NCBI GenBank assembly: GCA_031291075.1
Contig: JARLJS010000208.1
Span: 59,062-123,061 of the forward strand
Source of the DNA: Nevskia sp.
Lineage (GTDB): Bacteria > Pseudomonadota > Gammaproteobacteria > Nevskiales > Nevskiaceae
Direction of reading: 5' to 3'
DNA length: 64,000 nt
This document shows, one piece after another, positions 1 through 9,512 of the stretch; position 1 is the first letter of the stretch; each line of letters begins with the position of its first letter. The position numbers and the translations under genes are program-made. The notes beneath the pieces were generated by a model. That model made no database searches. It worked only from the letters and a program-made list of their open reading frames with translations, and was not told the origin of the DNA.

Positions 1-809
<809 letters not shown>

Positions 810-1663
810 CCTGACACCCCGGCCGCGTCTGCCGGGCGGGCAATTACATTTTGCTAGCAATCTCGACCCTCAGCTGCCAGCGCTTCGGGGGACACCTTCG
901 TTCGGGTTCGATCTACCGTACATCGCTCTGCGCGCGAAAACAGTTGACGAGCCGGGGCTGCCGTGGGAACTTTGTATCCCAGCTACATGCCTAAACAGGC
1001 ATCAAGAACAACAAGAAACGATGACCGCGGCCCGGGCCGCCGCGCGCTTCGGTAGCTGGCTCTTTATCGAACCCCTCGCTACGAGACTGATCCCGGAACC
1101 GCCAGGTGGCGGATGTTCCGCGCGGATGGCTCGCGTTCTTTGATTACAGATGCTGATGCGTTGCGGCATGACGGCTCACCGTCATGGCAGCGCCTTCATT
1201 CCGCCAGGCAAGGTGGAGACGAAGCGCCCGCAGCTCTTTAAGAAGCAATTCCGGACCGCAGGACGGAAGGTTTCGCCCCCTCCCATCGCTCCCGGTGCTG
1301 AAAGCTACCTTTCGGCGTCTTCCCCCCTGTGCACGCATCCTTTCAGCCGCTATTCCGTACGTAACAGGTAGAGGCGGGCGACGGTGGGAAAACCGTCGCG
1401 ATGTGCGCAAGCGGGTCTTGATGCATGTCAACGCGGGCTGCGAGGGCGCAGTCCACGATGGAAGGTGGCGGCGGCGTCGAATGGTATGGAATGACCATGG
1501 AACAAAAGCGCCAGGAAGGTGACGTTCAGCGTCCATACAGGGCATCGGAGTGAATACTGTGTGCCAGTGGAAGACGGTTGAACGCGGCGACGATGACCGG
1601 ATAGGTGGGGAATCGACGCCGTGGGTCTGTCTTAAGAGGTAAGACCCCCGTTCTTGGTCAAGG
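810..1663. other. Long non-coding gap between lysS and prkA
   Basis: About 850 bases with no reading frame that looks like a real protein; short open frames here match no family I know. Seen by eye: a 16-base palindrome ATGCCTAAACAGGCAT (987-1002), a hairpin with perfect 8-base arms GCGACGGT/ACCGTCGC and a six-base loop (1378-1399), and an FNR-like box (1418-1431). It could hold a small RNA or a long regulatory region for prkA, but nothing proves transcription. Confidence 0.5.
1418..1431 (+). promoter_or_regulatory. FNR/Anr-like box upstream of prkA
   Basis: TTGATGCATGTCAA matches the TTGAT-N4-ATCAA dyad of FNR/Anr-type regulators with one mismatch. It lies about 360 bases before the prkA start, so a direct role is uncertain; it could belong to an unseen transcript in the gap. 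Confidence 0.3.
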
Positions 1664-1679
1664 TGGTCCGGATGTTGCT
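1664..1679 (+). promoter_or_regulatory. Candidate sigma-54 promoter of prkA operon
   Basis: TGGTCCGGATGTTGCT has the invariant GG (1665-1666) and GC (1677-1678) ten bases apart, and the TTGC -12 block of the sigma-54 consensus; two bases of the -24 block differ. Transcription would begin near 1690, about 100 bases before prkA. The homologous yeaGH operon of Escherichia coli is known to be sigma-54/NtrC dependent, which makes the position credible. Confidence 0.55.
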
Positions 1680-1791
1680 TTTCGGTGAATGGTCGGAGTC
1701 GTTTGACGGAGCAGGCAGATAGACAAACTGCGGAAGACAGGTGCCAAGGCTCTACGACGGCTTCAAAGTTTACGATTGGCCGGAGAATGAG

Positions 1792-3717
1792 ATGACGGGC
1801 ATTTTTGCAACCTTCAAGACGCAGTACCTGCAGTCGCGCGACGAAGAGATGTCCCTTGAGGACTATCTGAACCTCTGCAAGCGCGACCCGCTGGCCTACG
1901 CTTCGGCCGCTGAGCGCATGCTGGCCGCCATCGGCGAACCCGAGCTGGTGGACACGCGCAACGATCAGCGCCTGTCGCGCATCTTTTCCAACCGCACCAT
2001 CCGGCGCTATCCGGCATTCCGCGAGTTCTACGGCATGGAGGACGTGATCGCCCAGATCGTCGCGTTCTTCAAGCACGCCGCGCAGGGGCTGGAGGAGCGC
2101 AAGCAGGTGCTCTACCTGCTGGGGCCGGTGGGCGGCGGCAAGTCGTCCATTGCCGAGCGCCTGAAGGCGCTGATGGAGAGTTACCCGATCTATGCCCTGA
2201 AAGGTTCTCCGGTCAACGAATCCCCGCTGGGCCTGTTTTCGCCGGAGCGCGACGCCGCCACGCTGGAAAGCGAGTACGGCATCCCGAGCCGCTACCTCAC
2301 CGGCATTTCCTCGCCCTGGGCGATCAAGCGCCTGGCCGAGTTCGAAGGCGACATCAGCCGTTTCCGCGTGGTGCGGGTGCAACCTTCGGTGCTGCGCCAG
2401 GTGGCCATCGCCAAGACCGAGCCCGGCGACGAGAACAACCAGGATATCTCGACCCTGGTCGGCAAGATCGACATCCGCAAGCTGGAGACCTATTCGCAGG
2501 ACGACCCGGACGCCTATTCGTACAGCGGCGGCCTGTGCCTGGCCAACCAGGGCCTGCTCGAGTTCGTGGAGATGTTCAAGGCCCCGATCAAGATGCTGCA
2601 CCCCTTGCTCACCGCCACCCAGGAAGGCAACTTCAAGGGCACCGAGGGATTTTCCGCCATCCCGTTCCAGGGCATCATCCTGGCGCACTCCAACGAGAGC
2701 GAGTGGCAGACCTTCCGCAACAACCGCCACAACGAGGCGTTCCTGGACCGCGTTTACATCGTCAAGGTGCCGTACTGCCTGCAGGTGTCGGAAGAGGTCA
2801 AGATTTACAACAAGCTGCTCAAGCACAGCTCGCTGTCCGGCGCCAGGTGCGCGCCGGGCACCCTGGACATGATGGCGCAGTTCTCGGTGCTGACGCGCCT
2901 GAAGGATCCGGAGAATTCCAGCATCTACTCCAAGATGCGGGTCTACGACGGCGAGACGCTGAAGGATACCGATCCCGCCGCCAAATCCTACCAGGAGTAC
3001 CGCGACTACGCCGGCATCGACGAGGGCATGACCGGCTCGTCGACCCGCTTCGCCTACAAGGTGCTGTCGTCGGTGTTCAACTACGACCAGACCGAGGTGG
3101 CGGCCAATCCGGTGCACCTGATGTACGTTCTGGAGCAGCGCATCCTGCGCGAGCAGTTGCCGGAGGAGACCCAGCGCCGCTTCCTGGAGTTCATCAAGGG
3201 CTGGCTGGCGCCGCGCTACGCCGAGTTCATCGGCAAGGAAATCCAGACCGCCTACCTGGAGTCGTACTCCGAGTACGGCCAGAACATCTTCGACCGCTAT
3301 GTGACGTTCGCCGACTACTGGATCCAGGACGAGGATTTCCGCGACCCGGAGACCGGCGAGAGCTTCGACCGCTCAGCGCTCAACTCCGAGCTGGAGAAGA
3401 TCGAGAAGCCGGCCGGCATCGCCAATCCGAAGGACTTCCGCAACGAGATCGTCAACTTCGTGCTGCGCGCCCGCGCCCAGCACGGCGGCAAGAACCCGCG
3501 CTGGACCAGCTACGAGAAGCTGCGCGAGGTGATCGAGAAGAAGATGTTCTCGAGCACCGAGGAGCTGCTGCCGGTGATCTCGTTCAATGCCAAGGCCTCG
3601 GTCGAGGACAAGCAGAAGCACGAGAACTTCGTCAGCCGCATGGTGGAAAAGGGTTATACGGAGAAGCAGGTGCGCCTGCTGTCCGAGTGGTACCTGCGGG
3701 TGCGCAAGTCCGCGTAA
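1792..3717 (+). CDS. prkA: PrkA family serine protein kinase
   Basis: PrkA (YeaG) is a cytoplasmic AAA+ ATPase/serine kinase linked to nitrogen starvation and stationary-phase survival. The product of 641 residues is close to the usual 640-644 and aligns along its whole length with the family. An N-terminal AAA module carries the P-loop LLGPVGGGKSS (about residues 107-117), followed by family blocks AKTEPGDENNQDIS and FKAPIKMLHPLLTATQEGN, and a C-terminal kinase-like region ending in WYLRVRKS. I chose ATG 1792, preceded by GGAG six bases away, because the family starts at this point; a GTG at 1741 in frame (17 residues longer) also has a GGAAG before it and cannot be excluded. It is first in an operon with yeaH and spoVR-like genes. 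Confidence 0.95.
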   Translation: MTGIFATFKTQYLQSRDEEMSLEDYLNLCKRDPLAYASAAERMLAAIGEPELVDTRNDQRLSRIFSNRTIRRYPAFREFYGMEDVIAQIVAFFKHAAQGLEERKQVLYLLGPVGGGKSSIAERLKALMESYPIYALKGSPVNESPLGLFSPERDAATLESEYGIPSRYLTGISSPWAIKRLAEFEGDISRFRVVRVQPSVLRQVAIAKTEPGDENNQDISTLVGKIDIRKLETYSQDDPDAYSYSGGLCLANQGLLEFVEMFKAPIKMLHPLLTATQEGNFKGTEGFSAIPFQGIILAHSNESEWQTFRNNRHNEAFLDRVYIVKVPYCLQVSEEVKIYNKLLKHSSLSGARCAPGTLDMMAQFSVLTRLKDPENSSIYSKMRVYDGETLKDTDPAAKSYQEYRDYAGIDEGMTGSSTRFAYKVLSSVFNYDQTEVAANPVHLMYVLEQRILREQLPEETQRRFLEFIKGWLAPRYAEFIGKEIQTAYLESYSEYGQNIFDRYVTFADYWIQDEDFRDPETGESFDRSALNSELEKIEKPAGIANPKDFRNEIVNFVLRARAQHGGKNPRWTSYEKLREVIEKKMFSSTEELLPVISFNAKASVEDKQKHENFVSRMVEKGYTEKQVRLLSEWYLRVRKSA

Positions 3718-3744
3718 CCGCGCCGTAAAGGAGGTTCCTGCTCC

Positions 3745-4968
3745 ATGTCGATCATCATTGACCGTCGCCTCAACGACCGCAACAAGAACGCGGTCAACCG
3801 CCAGCGCTTCCTGCGCCGCTACAAGGAGCAGATCCGCAAGTCGGTGGGCGACCTCGTAGCGCGCCGGTCCATCACCGACATGGAGCAGGGCGGCGACGTC
3901 AACATCCCGATCAAGGATATCTCCGAGCCCAGCTTCCACCATGGCAGCGGCGGCGACCGCGAGTACGTCAACCCCGGCAACCGCCGCTTCAACACCGGCG
4001 ACAAGATCCCGCGTCCGTCCGGCGGCGCCGGCCAGGGCCAGGGTAACGAGGGCGGCGAGGGCGGCGACAGCGAGGACAGCTTCACCTTCGCGCTGTCGCG
4101 CGAGGAGTTCATGAGCCTGTTCTTCGACGACCTGGAGCTGCCGCACCTGATCCGCAATACCCTCGGCGAGGTGCGCGACTTCAAGTGGCGCCGGGCCGGC
4201 TACACCCAGACCGGCGTGCCCGCCAACCTGTCGGTGGCGCGCTCGCTGCGCAACGCCATGGCGCGGCGCATCGCCCTCGGCGCGCCGCTCAAGCGGCAGA
4301 TACTCGAACTGCAGGCGGCCGAGGCGGCGGAAGAGGAGATCGAGGCCGTGCGGCGGCGCATCGAGCGCATTCCGTTCGTCGACGAGATCGACCTGCGCTA
4401 CCGCCACCGGGTCAAGGAGCCGCAGCCGATCTCGCGGGCGGTGATGTTCTGCCTGATGGACGTGTCCGCCTCCATGACGGAGGACAAGAAGGACCTGGCC
4501 AAGCGCTTCTTCACGCTGCTATACCTGTTCCTCACCCGCAAGTACGAGAAGGTGGACCTGGTCTTCATCCGCCATACCGACGACGCCGAGGAAGTGGACG
4601 AGGACACCTTCTTCCACGACACCCGCTCCGGCGGCACGGTGGTGCTGTCGGCGCTCAAGCTGATGCACGAGGTCATGAGCGCGCGCTACCCGAGCGACAC
4701 CTGGAACATCTATGGCGCGCAGGTTTCGGACGGCGACGCCTTCGGCGCCGATCCCGAGAAGAGCCGCAGCTGCCTGGTTGAGCAGCTGCTGCCGCAGCTG
4801 CGCTACTTCGCCTACATCGAGGTGCCCGACCACGAGCACCGCGCCAGCCCGCTGGCCCACGCCTACCAGCGCATCGGCAGCGACCGCTTCGCCATGAAGA
4901 GCGTGACCTCGCGCGGCGATGTGTATCCGGTGTTGCGGGAGCTGTTCAAGCGGGAGACCACGGTATGA
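3745..4968 (+). CDS. yeaH: YeaH/YhbH family protein (DUF444)
   Basis: A 407-residue cytoplasmic protein of the DUF444 family (YeaH in enterics, YhbH in spore formers), almost always next to PrkA. A basic N-terminal region (RRLNDRNKNAVNRQRFLRRYKEQIRKSV) is followed by a glycine-rich linker (near 95-110) and a C-terminal von Willebrand A-like part with the metal-site motif MDVSASM (about residue 237). Its biochemical role is not settled; it functions with PrkA in stress adaptation. It starts 27 bases after prkA behind a strong AAAGGAGG, and its stop overlaps the start of the next gene by ATGA. Confidence 0.93.
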   Translation: MSIIIDRRLNDRNKNAVNRQRFLRRYKEQIRKSVGDLVARRSITDMEQGGDVNIPIKDISEPSFHHGSGGDREYVNPGNRRFNTGDKIPRPSGGAGQGQGNEGGEGGDSEDSFTFALSREEFMSLFFDDLELPHLIRNTLGEVRDFKWRRAGYTQTGVPANLSVARSLRNAMARRIALGAPLKRQILELQAAEAAEEEIEAVRRRIERIPFVDEIDLRYRHRVKEPQPISRAVMFCLMDVSASMTEDKKDLAKRFFTLLYLFLTRKYEKVDLVFIRHTDDAEEVDEDTFFHDTRSGGTVVLSALKLMHEVMSARYPSDTWNIYGAQVSDGDAFGADPEKSRSCLVEQLLPQLRYFAYIEVPDHEHRASPLAHAYQRIGSDRFAMKSVTSRGDVYPVLRELFKRETTV

Positions 4969-6482
4969 GCATGAGCACGCTGGAACGGGGACCGATCTCC
5001 ACCGGTGCCGAATGGACGTTCGAGCTGATCGAACAGTACGACCACGCGATCCACGAGATCGCCGTCAACGAGTTCCACCTCGACACCTATCCCAACCAGA
5101 TCGAGATCATCGCCTCCGAGCAGATGCTGGACGCCTATGCCTCGGCCGGGTTGCCGATCGGCTACCCGCACTGGAGCTACGGCAAGGAGTTCATCCGCAA
5201 CGAGCAGGCCTACCGCAAGGGCGCGCGCGGCCTCGCCTACGAGATCGTGATCAATTCCAACCCCTGCATCTCCTACCTGATGGAGGAGAACTCCATGGCG
5301 ATGCAGGCCCTGGTCATCGCCCACGCCTGCTACGGCCACAACTCCTTCTTCAAGGGCAACTACCTGTTCCGGCAGTGGACCAGCCCGGACGCGATCATCG
5401 ACTACATGGTGTTCGCCCGGAACTTTGTCCTGCAGTGCGAGGACCGTTACGGCCACGAGCAGGTCGAGGAGCTTCTCGATTCCTGCCATGCTTTGATGAG
5501 CCATGGCGTCGACCGCTACCGCCATCCCACGCCGCTGTCGATCGCGGAGGAGCGGGATCGCCAGCGCGAACGCGAGGAATACGCCTGGCGGCGCTACGAC
5601 GAGATCTGGCGCACCGTGCCGGGACGCGGCGGCGCCGGCGCGGCGAAGGCGCGCGCGGCACAGCAGTTCCCGACGGAGCCGCAGGAAAACCTGCTGTACT
5701 TCGTCGAGAAGTACGCGCCGGGCCTGGACTCCTGGCAGCGCGAGCTGGTGCGCATCGTGCGCAAGACCGCGCAGTATTTCTACCCGCAGGCCCAGACCAA
5801 GGTGATGAACGAGGGCTGGGCCACGTTCTGGCACTACACCCTGTTGAACCGGCTGTTCGACAAGGGCCTGGTGGACGACGGCTTCATGATGGAGGTGCTG
5901 GCTTCGCACACCAACGTCACCACCCAGCGCGGCTTCGACCAGCGCGGCTACGGCGGCATCAACCCCTATGCGCTCGGGTTCGCCATGATGTGCGACCTCA
6001 AGCGCATCTGCGAGGCGCCCACCGACGAGGACCGCGCCTGGTTCCCGGACATCGCCGGCGGCGACTGGATCAAGGTGCTGGACTTCGCCATGCGCAACTA
6101 CAAGGACGAGTCGTTCATCGGCCAGTTCCTGTCGCCGCGCCTGATGCGCGAGTTCCACCTGTTCGCGGTGGCCGACCACGAGGACGAGGACGAACTGGTG
6201 GTGGACTCGATCCACAACGAGGCCGGCTATCGCCGCCTGCGCCGGCTGCTCGCCTCGCAGTACAACCGCGACAACCAGGTGCCCGACATCCAGGTGACCC
6301 GCTTCGACCGCGAGGGCGACCGCTCGCTGACGCTGCGCCACCTGCGCAACCGCAAGCGGCCGCTCGACGGCGAGTCGCAGGAAGTGCTTAAGCACCTGGT
6401 GCGCCTGTGGCGCTTCCCGGTCCGCCTGGAAACCTGCGACGACAACGGCCAGGTGCTGCAGATCAAGGAAGTGCGGCCGTAG
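4965..6482 (+). CDS. ycgB: SpoVR family protein
   Basis: A 505-residue SpoVR/YcgB family protein. The family was named for a sporulation gene in Bacillus, but in Gram-negatives it is part of the prkA-yeaH stress operon; molecular function is unknown. Typical blocks are present: YPNQIEIIASEQMLDAY, SYGKEFIRNE, INSNPCISYLMEENSM, AHACYGHNSFFKGN and NEGWATFWHYT, the last holding a conserved His that looks metal-binding. The ATG overlaps the yeaH stop by four bases, so the three genes are probably co-translated. Length is normal. Confidence 0.93.
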   Translation: MSMSTLERGPISTGAEWTFELIEQYDHAIHEIAVNEFHLDTYPNQIEIIASEQMLDAYASAGLPIGYPHWSYGKEFIRNEQAYRKGARGLAYEIVINSNPCISYLMEENSMAMQALVIAHACYGHNSFFKGNYLFRQWTSPDAIIDYMVFARNFVLQCEDRYGHEQVEELLDSCHALMSHGVDRYRHPTPLSIAEERDRQREREEYAWRRYDEIWRTVPGRGGAGAAKARAAQQFPTEPQENLLYFVEKYAPGLDSWQRELVRIVRKTAQYFYPQAQTKVMNEGWATFWHYTLLNRLFDKGLVDDGFMMEVLASHTNVTTQRGFDQRGYGGINPYALGFAMMCDLKRICEAPTDEDRAWFPDIAGGDWIKVLDFAMRNYKDESFIGQFLSPRLMREFHLFAVADHEDEDELVVDSIHNEAGYRRLRRLLASQYNRDNQVPDIQVTRFDREGDRSLTLRHLRNRKRPLDGESQEVLKHLVRLWRFPVRLETCDDNGQVLQIKEVRP

Positions 6483-6500
6483 CCTGGAATTCCAGGATAT

Positions 6501-6532
6501 AGCCACCGACGCAGTTGCCTGCGTCGGTGGCT
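6501..6532 (+). terminator. Hairpin after the prkA operon
   Basis: Perfect 13-base arms (AGCCACCGACGCA and its complement) around a six-base loop, 18 bases after the SpoVR stop. There is no T-run behind it, so it may act as an mRNA 3' end stabiliser or a Rho-assisted stop rather than a classical intrinsic terminator. Confidence 0.6.
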
Positions 6533-6638
6533 CGCCGGCGAGCAGATCCCGTTCTGTTGCAATGTTTCCAAAACGGGGCATTCCGTAAATATCGACGCAG
6601 CAGAATGCACCACAAATAGGCCACATCGGCGATAATTC

Positions 6639-6683
6639 GCCCCCTATAGCACCATATAGGTGCGATCTTTGGCCATAGGGGGC
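6639..6683 (+). promoter_or_regulatory. Inverted repeat covering the amt ribosome-binding region
   Basis: GCCCCCTAT (6639-6647) and ATAGGGGGC (6675-6683) are perfect nine-base complements. The right arm contains the only Shine-Dalgarno-like stretch (AGGGGG) before the GTG start at 6691, so in RNA the pairing would hide it. The NtrC-like palindrome sits inside the loop. Confidence 0.4.
6648..6664 (+). promoter_or_regulatory. NtrC-like binding site upstream of amt
   Basis: AGCACCATATAGGTGCG has the GCACC-N5-GGTGC dyad of NtrC (NRI) sites and closely resembles the strong NtrC sites before glnA in enterics. It ends only 26 bases before the start codon, which is unusual for an enhancer; no sigma-54 promoter was found between it and the gene. 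Confidence 0.5.
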
Positions 6684-6690
6684 TAATTCA

Positions 6691-7893
6691 GTGCACGCTA
6701 CAAAGACGTCGGCTGACGTCCTGTTCATCCTGCTTGGCGCCATTCTGATTCTTGCCATGCACGCGGGTTTCGCCTTCCTGGAGCTCGGCACGGTGCGCCG
6801 GAAGAACCAGGTGAACGCCCTGGTCAAGATCCTGTGCGACTTTGCCGTCTCGACCCTGGCGTATTTCTTCATCGGCTATGGCATCGCCTATGGCATCGAC
6901 TTTCTCGCCCCGGCGCCGAAGCTGTCGGAGCAGAGCGGTTTCGAGCTGACCCGCTTCTTCTTCCTGCTGACTTTTGCCGCGGCGGTCCCGGCCATCGTCT
7001 CCGGCGGTATCGCCGAGCGCGCGCGCTTTTACCCGCAATTGTTCGCCACCTTCGTGCTGGTGGGTTTCGTCTACCCGGTCTTCGAGCGCATCGCCTGGAA
7101 CAACGGCTGGGGCGTGCAGGACTGGCTGTCCCGTCAATTCGGCGCCGGCTTCCACGACTTCGCCGGCTCGGTTGTGGTGCATGCGGTGGGAGGCTGGATC
7201 GCGTTGCCCGCGGTGCTGGTGCTCGGCCCCCGCCACGGGCGCTACACCAGGAACGGCGAGATCGCCGCCCATCCCCCGTCCAGCATTCCGTTCCTGGCGC
7301 TGGGCGCCTGGATCCTGGTCGTCGGCTGGTTCGGCTTCAACGTGATGAGCGCACAGACCCTGGACAAGATCTCCGGCCTGGTGGCGATCAACTCGCTCAT
7401 GGCCATGGTCGGCGGCACCCTGGCGGCGCTGGTCCTCGGTCGTAACGACCCGGGCTTTGTCCACAACGGTGCCCTGGCCGGCCTGGTGGCCGTCTGCGCC
7501 GGATCGGATGTGATGCACCCGGCCGGCGCCCTGGTCACGGGCGCGGTCGCCGGCGGAATGTTCGTGTTCATGTTCACCTACACCCAGAACCGCTGGAAGA
7601 TCGACGACGTCCTCGGCGTGTGGCCGCTGCACGGCCTGTGCGGCACCTGGGGTGGGATCGCCGCAGGCATTTTTGGCAGTAGTGCGCTCGGCGGCATCGG
7701 CGGCGTCAGCTTCGTCTCGCAGTTGTGCGGCACCGCATTGGGCATCGCCATCGCCTTCGGCGGCGGCCTGGCCGTGTATGGATTGCTCAAGCTCACCATC
7801 GGCTTGCGACTGACCCACGAGGAGGAGTTCAACGGTGCCGACTTGAGCATTCACAAGATCGCCGCCACCGCGGAACACGAGACCCATTGGTAA
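6691..7893 (+). CDS. amtB: Ammonium transporter (Amt family)
   Basis: An inner-membrane channel of the Amt/Mep/Rh family that conducts ammonium for assimilation. The 400-residue product has eleven predicted membrane segments and both pore histidines: SVVVHAVGGW (first) and WPLHGLCGTWGG (second). There is no cleavable signal peptide; it begins directly with the first membrane helix (LFILLGAILILAMHAGFAFLELG), a feature of the shorter Amt branch rather than E. coli AmtB. The start is GTG at 6691; no in-frame ATG precedes the first helix. No glnK gene is adjacent, which is unusual for bacterial amtB. Upstream lie an NtrC-like site and an inverted repeat that could control translation. Confidence 0.93.
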   Translation: MHATKTSADVLFILLGAILILAMHAGFAFLELGTVRRKNQVNALVKILCDFAVSTLAYFFIGYGIAYGIDFLAPAPKLSEQSGFELTRFFFLLTFAAAVPAIVSGGIAERARFYPQLFATFVLVGFVYPVFERIAWNNGWGVQDWLSRQFGAGFHDFAGSVVVHAVGGWIALPAVLVLGPRHGRYTRNGEIAAHPPSSIPFLALGAWILVVGWFGFNVMSAQTLDKISGLVAINSLMAMVGGTLAALVLGRNDPGFVHNGALAGLVAVCAGSDVMHPAGALVTGAVAGGMFVFMFTYTQNRWKIDDVLGVWPLHGLCGTWGGIAAGIFGSSALGGIGGVSFVSQLCGTALGIAIAFGGGLAVYGLLKLTIGLRLTHEEEFNGADLSIHKIAATAEHETHW

Positions 7894-7995
7894 GGACGGC
7901 ACGACCGCGGCACAGCGGCCCGGGCTCGAAGCGGCGCTGGACATCGCGGTACACTGGCGCACGGCAGCAACACCAGCTCCCCGAAAGGAGGACAT

Positions 7996-8301
7996 GTGGC
8001 CGCAAGCGCAGCACCGATCCGCAAGGGCACCGCCTCCAGTCTGGCGACGCTGGCGCTAGTGGCAGCGCTAAGCGGCTGTGCCACTATCGAGGCCACCGAG
8101 GCCGACTGCACCAAGTGCTCGCTGGTGGCCTACGCGGGCACGCGACTGGACGTTGCGGCGTTGAGCCATGACGGCGAGGCGCTGGAACGGTTCGAGCGGG
8201 CGGGGGTGAGCGCTCCGGCCTACCCGGCGCTCGACCTGCCGTTCAGCTTCGCCCTGGATTCGGTGATCCTGTTTGCACCGCGGGACCTGCCCGGTCCGTA
8301 A
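7996..8301 (+). CDS. Small YceK/YidQ-like lipoprotein (DUF1375)
   Basis: A 101-residue predicted lipoprotein. A basic N-terminus and hydrophobic stretch (ATLALVAALSGC) end in a lipobox LSGC with Cys near residue 28. The C-terminal YPALDLPFSFALDSVILFAP resembles the YceK/YidQ (DUF1375) family, where such a Leu-Pro-rich block precedes the end; function is unknown. The GTG start at 7996 is set by AGGAGG four bases before; an ATG two bases earlier (7994) is out of frame. It is not clearly in an operon with amt, about 100 bases upstream. Confidence 0.75.
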   Translation: MAASAAPIRKGTASSLATLALVAALSGCATIEATEADCTKCSLVAYAGTRLDVAALSHDGEALERFERAGVSAPAYPALDLPFSFALDSVILFAPRDLPGP

Positions 8302-8324
8302 CGGCTGCCCGTGCACTGCACGTC

Positions 8325-9455
8325 TCACTGCCCTCGCACGCGGCTGCCCGGCGCCGAGTGCGCGGCGGAGCGGTCTTCGACGATGCGCGCCGGTGCCGGC
8401 CGCGATTCACGGTACAAGCTGAAATGCGCCGGTCGCAGCCGGATGCGATCGCTCGGCAGCCACACCCGCATTTCCGGGTCTGGATGGGGAATCTCGATCT
8501 CCACTGACTGTCCGTTGGCCGCCAGCAGGACGGTGAGGCGCACCAGCGTCCCGGTGCGTTGGGCCTCCAGCACCCGTCCGGCGATCGCGGCCGGGTCGTC
8601 CTCCACCACGCGGAAGTCCGACGGCCGGGCGTACACGTCCACCGGACCGGGGGCCAGGCCGTTGGGCGCTTCGAACGGAGCGGCGGCGCCGAGAAGATAG
8701 ACGCCGTCGTCGCGCACCTCGCCGGGCAGGACGTTGGGCGAGCCCAGGAAATCGAACACGAACGGCGAGCGCGGCGCGTCGTAGACCTGGTCCGTGCTGC
8801 CGACCTGCTCGATGGAGCCCCGGTTCATCACCACGATGCGGTCGGCCAGCTCAAGCGCCTCTTCCTGGTCGTGGGTGACGAACACGGTGGTGTAGCCGGT
8901 GTCGCGGTGCAGCTGGCGCAGCCAGCGACGCAGGTCCTTGCGCACCTTGGCGTCCAGGGCCCCGAAAGGCTCGTCCAGCAGCAGCACGCGCGGCTCGATG
9001 GCGAGCGCGCGGGCCAGCGCCACGCGCTGGCGCTGGCCGCCGGACAACTGGTTCGGATAACGTCCCTCCAGGCCGTTCAGCTGCACCAGGTTCAGCAGTT
9101 CCAGGCTGCGGCGGCGGATTTCGGCCGCGGCCGGACGCTGTGCGCGGGGCCGCATGCGCAGGCCGAAGCTGATGTTGTCCAGTACCGTCATGTGGCGGAA
9201 CAGGGCGTAGTGCTGGAACACGAAGCCGACGCGGCGTTCCTGCACGCTCAGGCGGGTGGCGTCGGTGTCGCCGAAGCGGATGCTGCCGCCGTCGATCGGC
9301 TCGAGGCCCGCGATGGCGCGCAGCAGCGTGGTCTTGCCCGAACCCGACGGCCCCAGCAGGGCCAGCAGCTCGCCGGAGGCGATGTTCAGGTCGATGCCGC
9401 GCAGGGCGGCGAAGTTGCCGAACTGCTTGGTGACGCCGCGGATGGTGATTTGCAT
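8325..9455 (-). CDS. cysA: Sulfate/thiosulfate ABC transporter, ATP-binding protein
   Basis: The cytoplasmic ATPase of the sulfate importer CysA(T/W)-Sbp. In the 376-residue product the Walker [10 protein letters not shown] (about 35-43), signature [15 protein letters not shown], Walker [14 protein letters not shown] and H-loop [10 protein letters not shown] are intact. The region after residue 235 is a TOBE-like regulatory domain, as in CysA. The start has GGAGACC before it. It is last in the minus-strand operon sbp-mop-amidotransferase-cysT-cysW-cysA, 57 bases behind cysW. Alternative: molybdate importer ATPase, made unlikely by the two distinct CysT/CysW permeases and the sulfate-type binding protein. 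Confidence 0.94.
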   Translation of the reverse strand: MQITIRGVTKQFGNFAALRGIDLNIASGELLALLGPSGSGKTTLLRAIAGLEPIDGGSIRFGDTDATRLSVQERRVGFVFQHYALFRHMTVLDNISFGLRMRPRAQRPAAAEIRRRSLELLNLVQLNGLEGRYPNQLSGGQRQRVALARALAIEPRVLLLDEPFGALDAKVRKDLRRWLRQLHRDTGYTTVFVTHDQEEALELADRIVVMNRGSIEQVGSTDQVYDAPRSPFVFDFLGSPNVLPGEVRDDGVYLLGAAAPFEAPNGLAPGPVDVYARPSDFRVVEDDPAAIAGRVLEAQRTGTLVRLTVLLAANGQSVEIEIPHPDPEMRVWLPSDRIRLRPAHFSLYRESRPAPARIVEDRSAAHSAPGSRVRGQ

Positions 9456-9512
9456 GTCTGGTCTCCTGGAATCTCCAGCCGGCCACGGGACCGGACTGTG
9501 AGCGTTCTCATT

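Noticed and set aside
1741..1791. GTG 1741 as the prkA start
   Set aside because: It is in frame with a GGAAG, but the 17 extra residues are not part of the family, and ATG 1792 has a better site. Not fully excluded.
1144..3117. Long minus-strand open frame of 657 codons opposite prkA
   Set aside because: It mirrors the GC-rich codon pattern of prkA, matches no family, and prkA is clearly the real gene. The same holds for other long antisense frames opposite yeaH, sdhA, nirB, nasA and the RND pump.
6529..6545. TGGCTCGCCGGCGAGCA as a sigma-54 promoter for amt
   Set aside because: The spacing between GG and GC is eleven, not the invariant ten, and it overlaps the prkA operon hairpin.
7994..7996. 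ATG 7994 as the start of the small lipoprotein
   Set aside because: It is in another frame that lacks the lipobox and runs into Arg-rich shadow sequence; GTG 7996 keeps the signal peptide.
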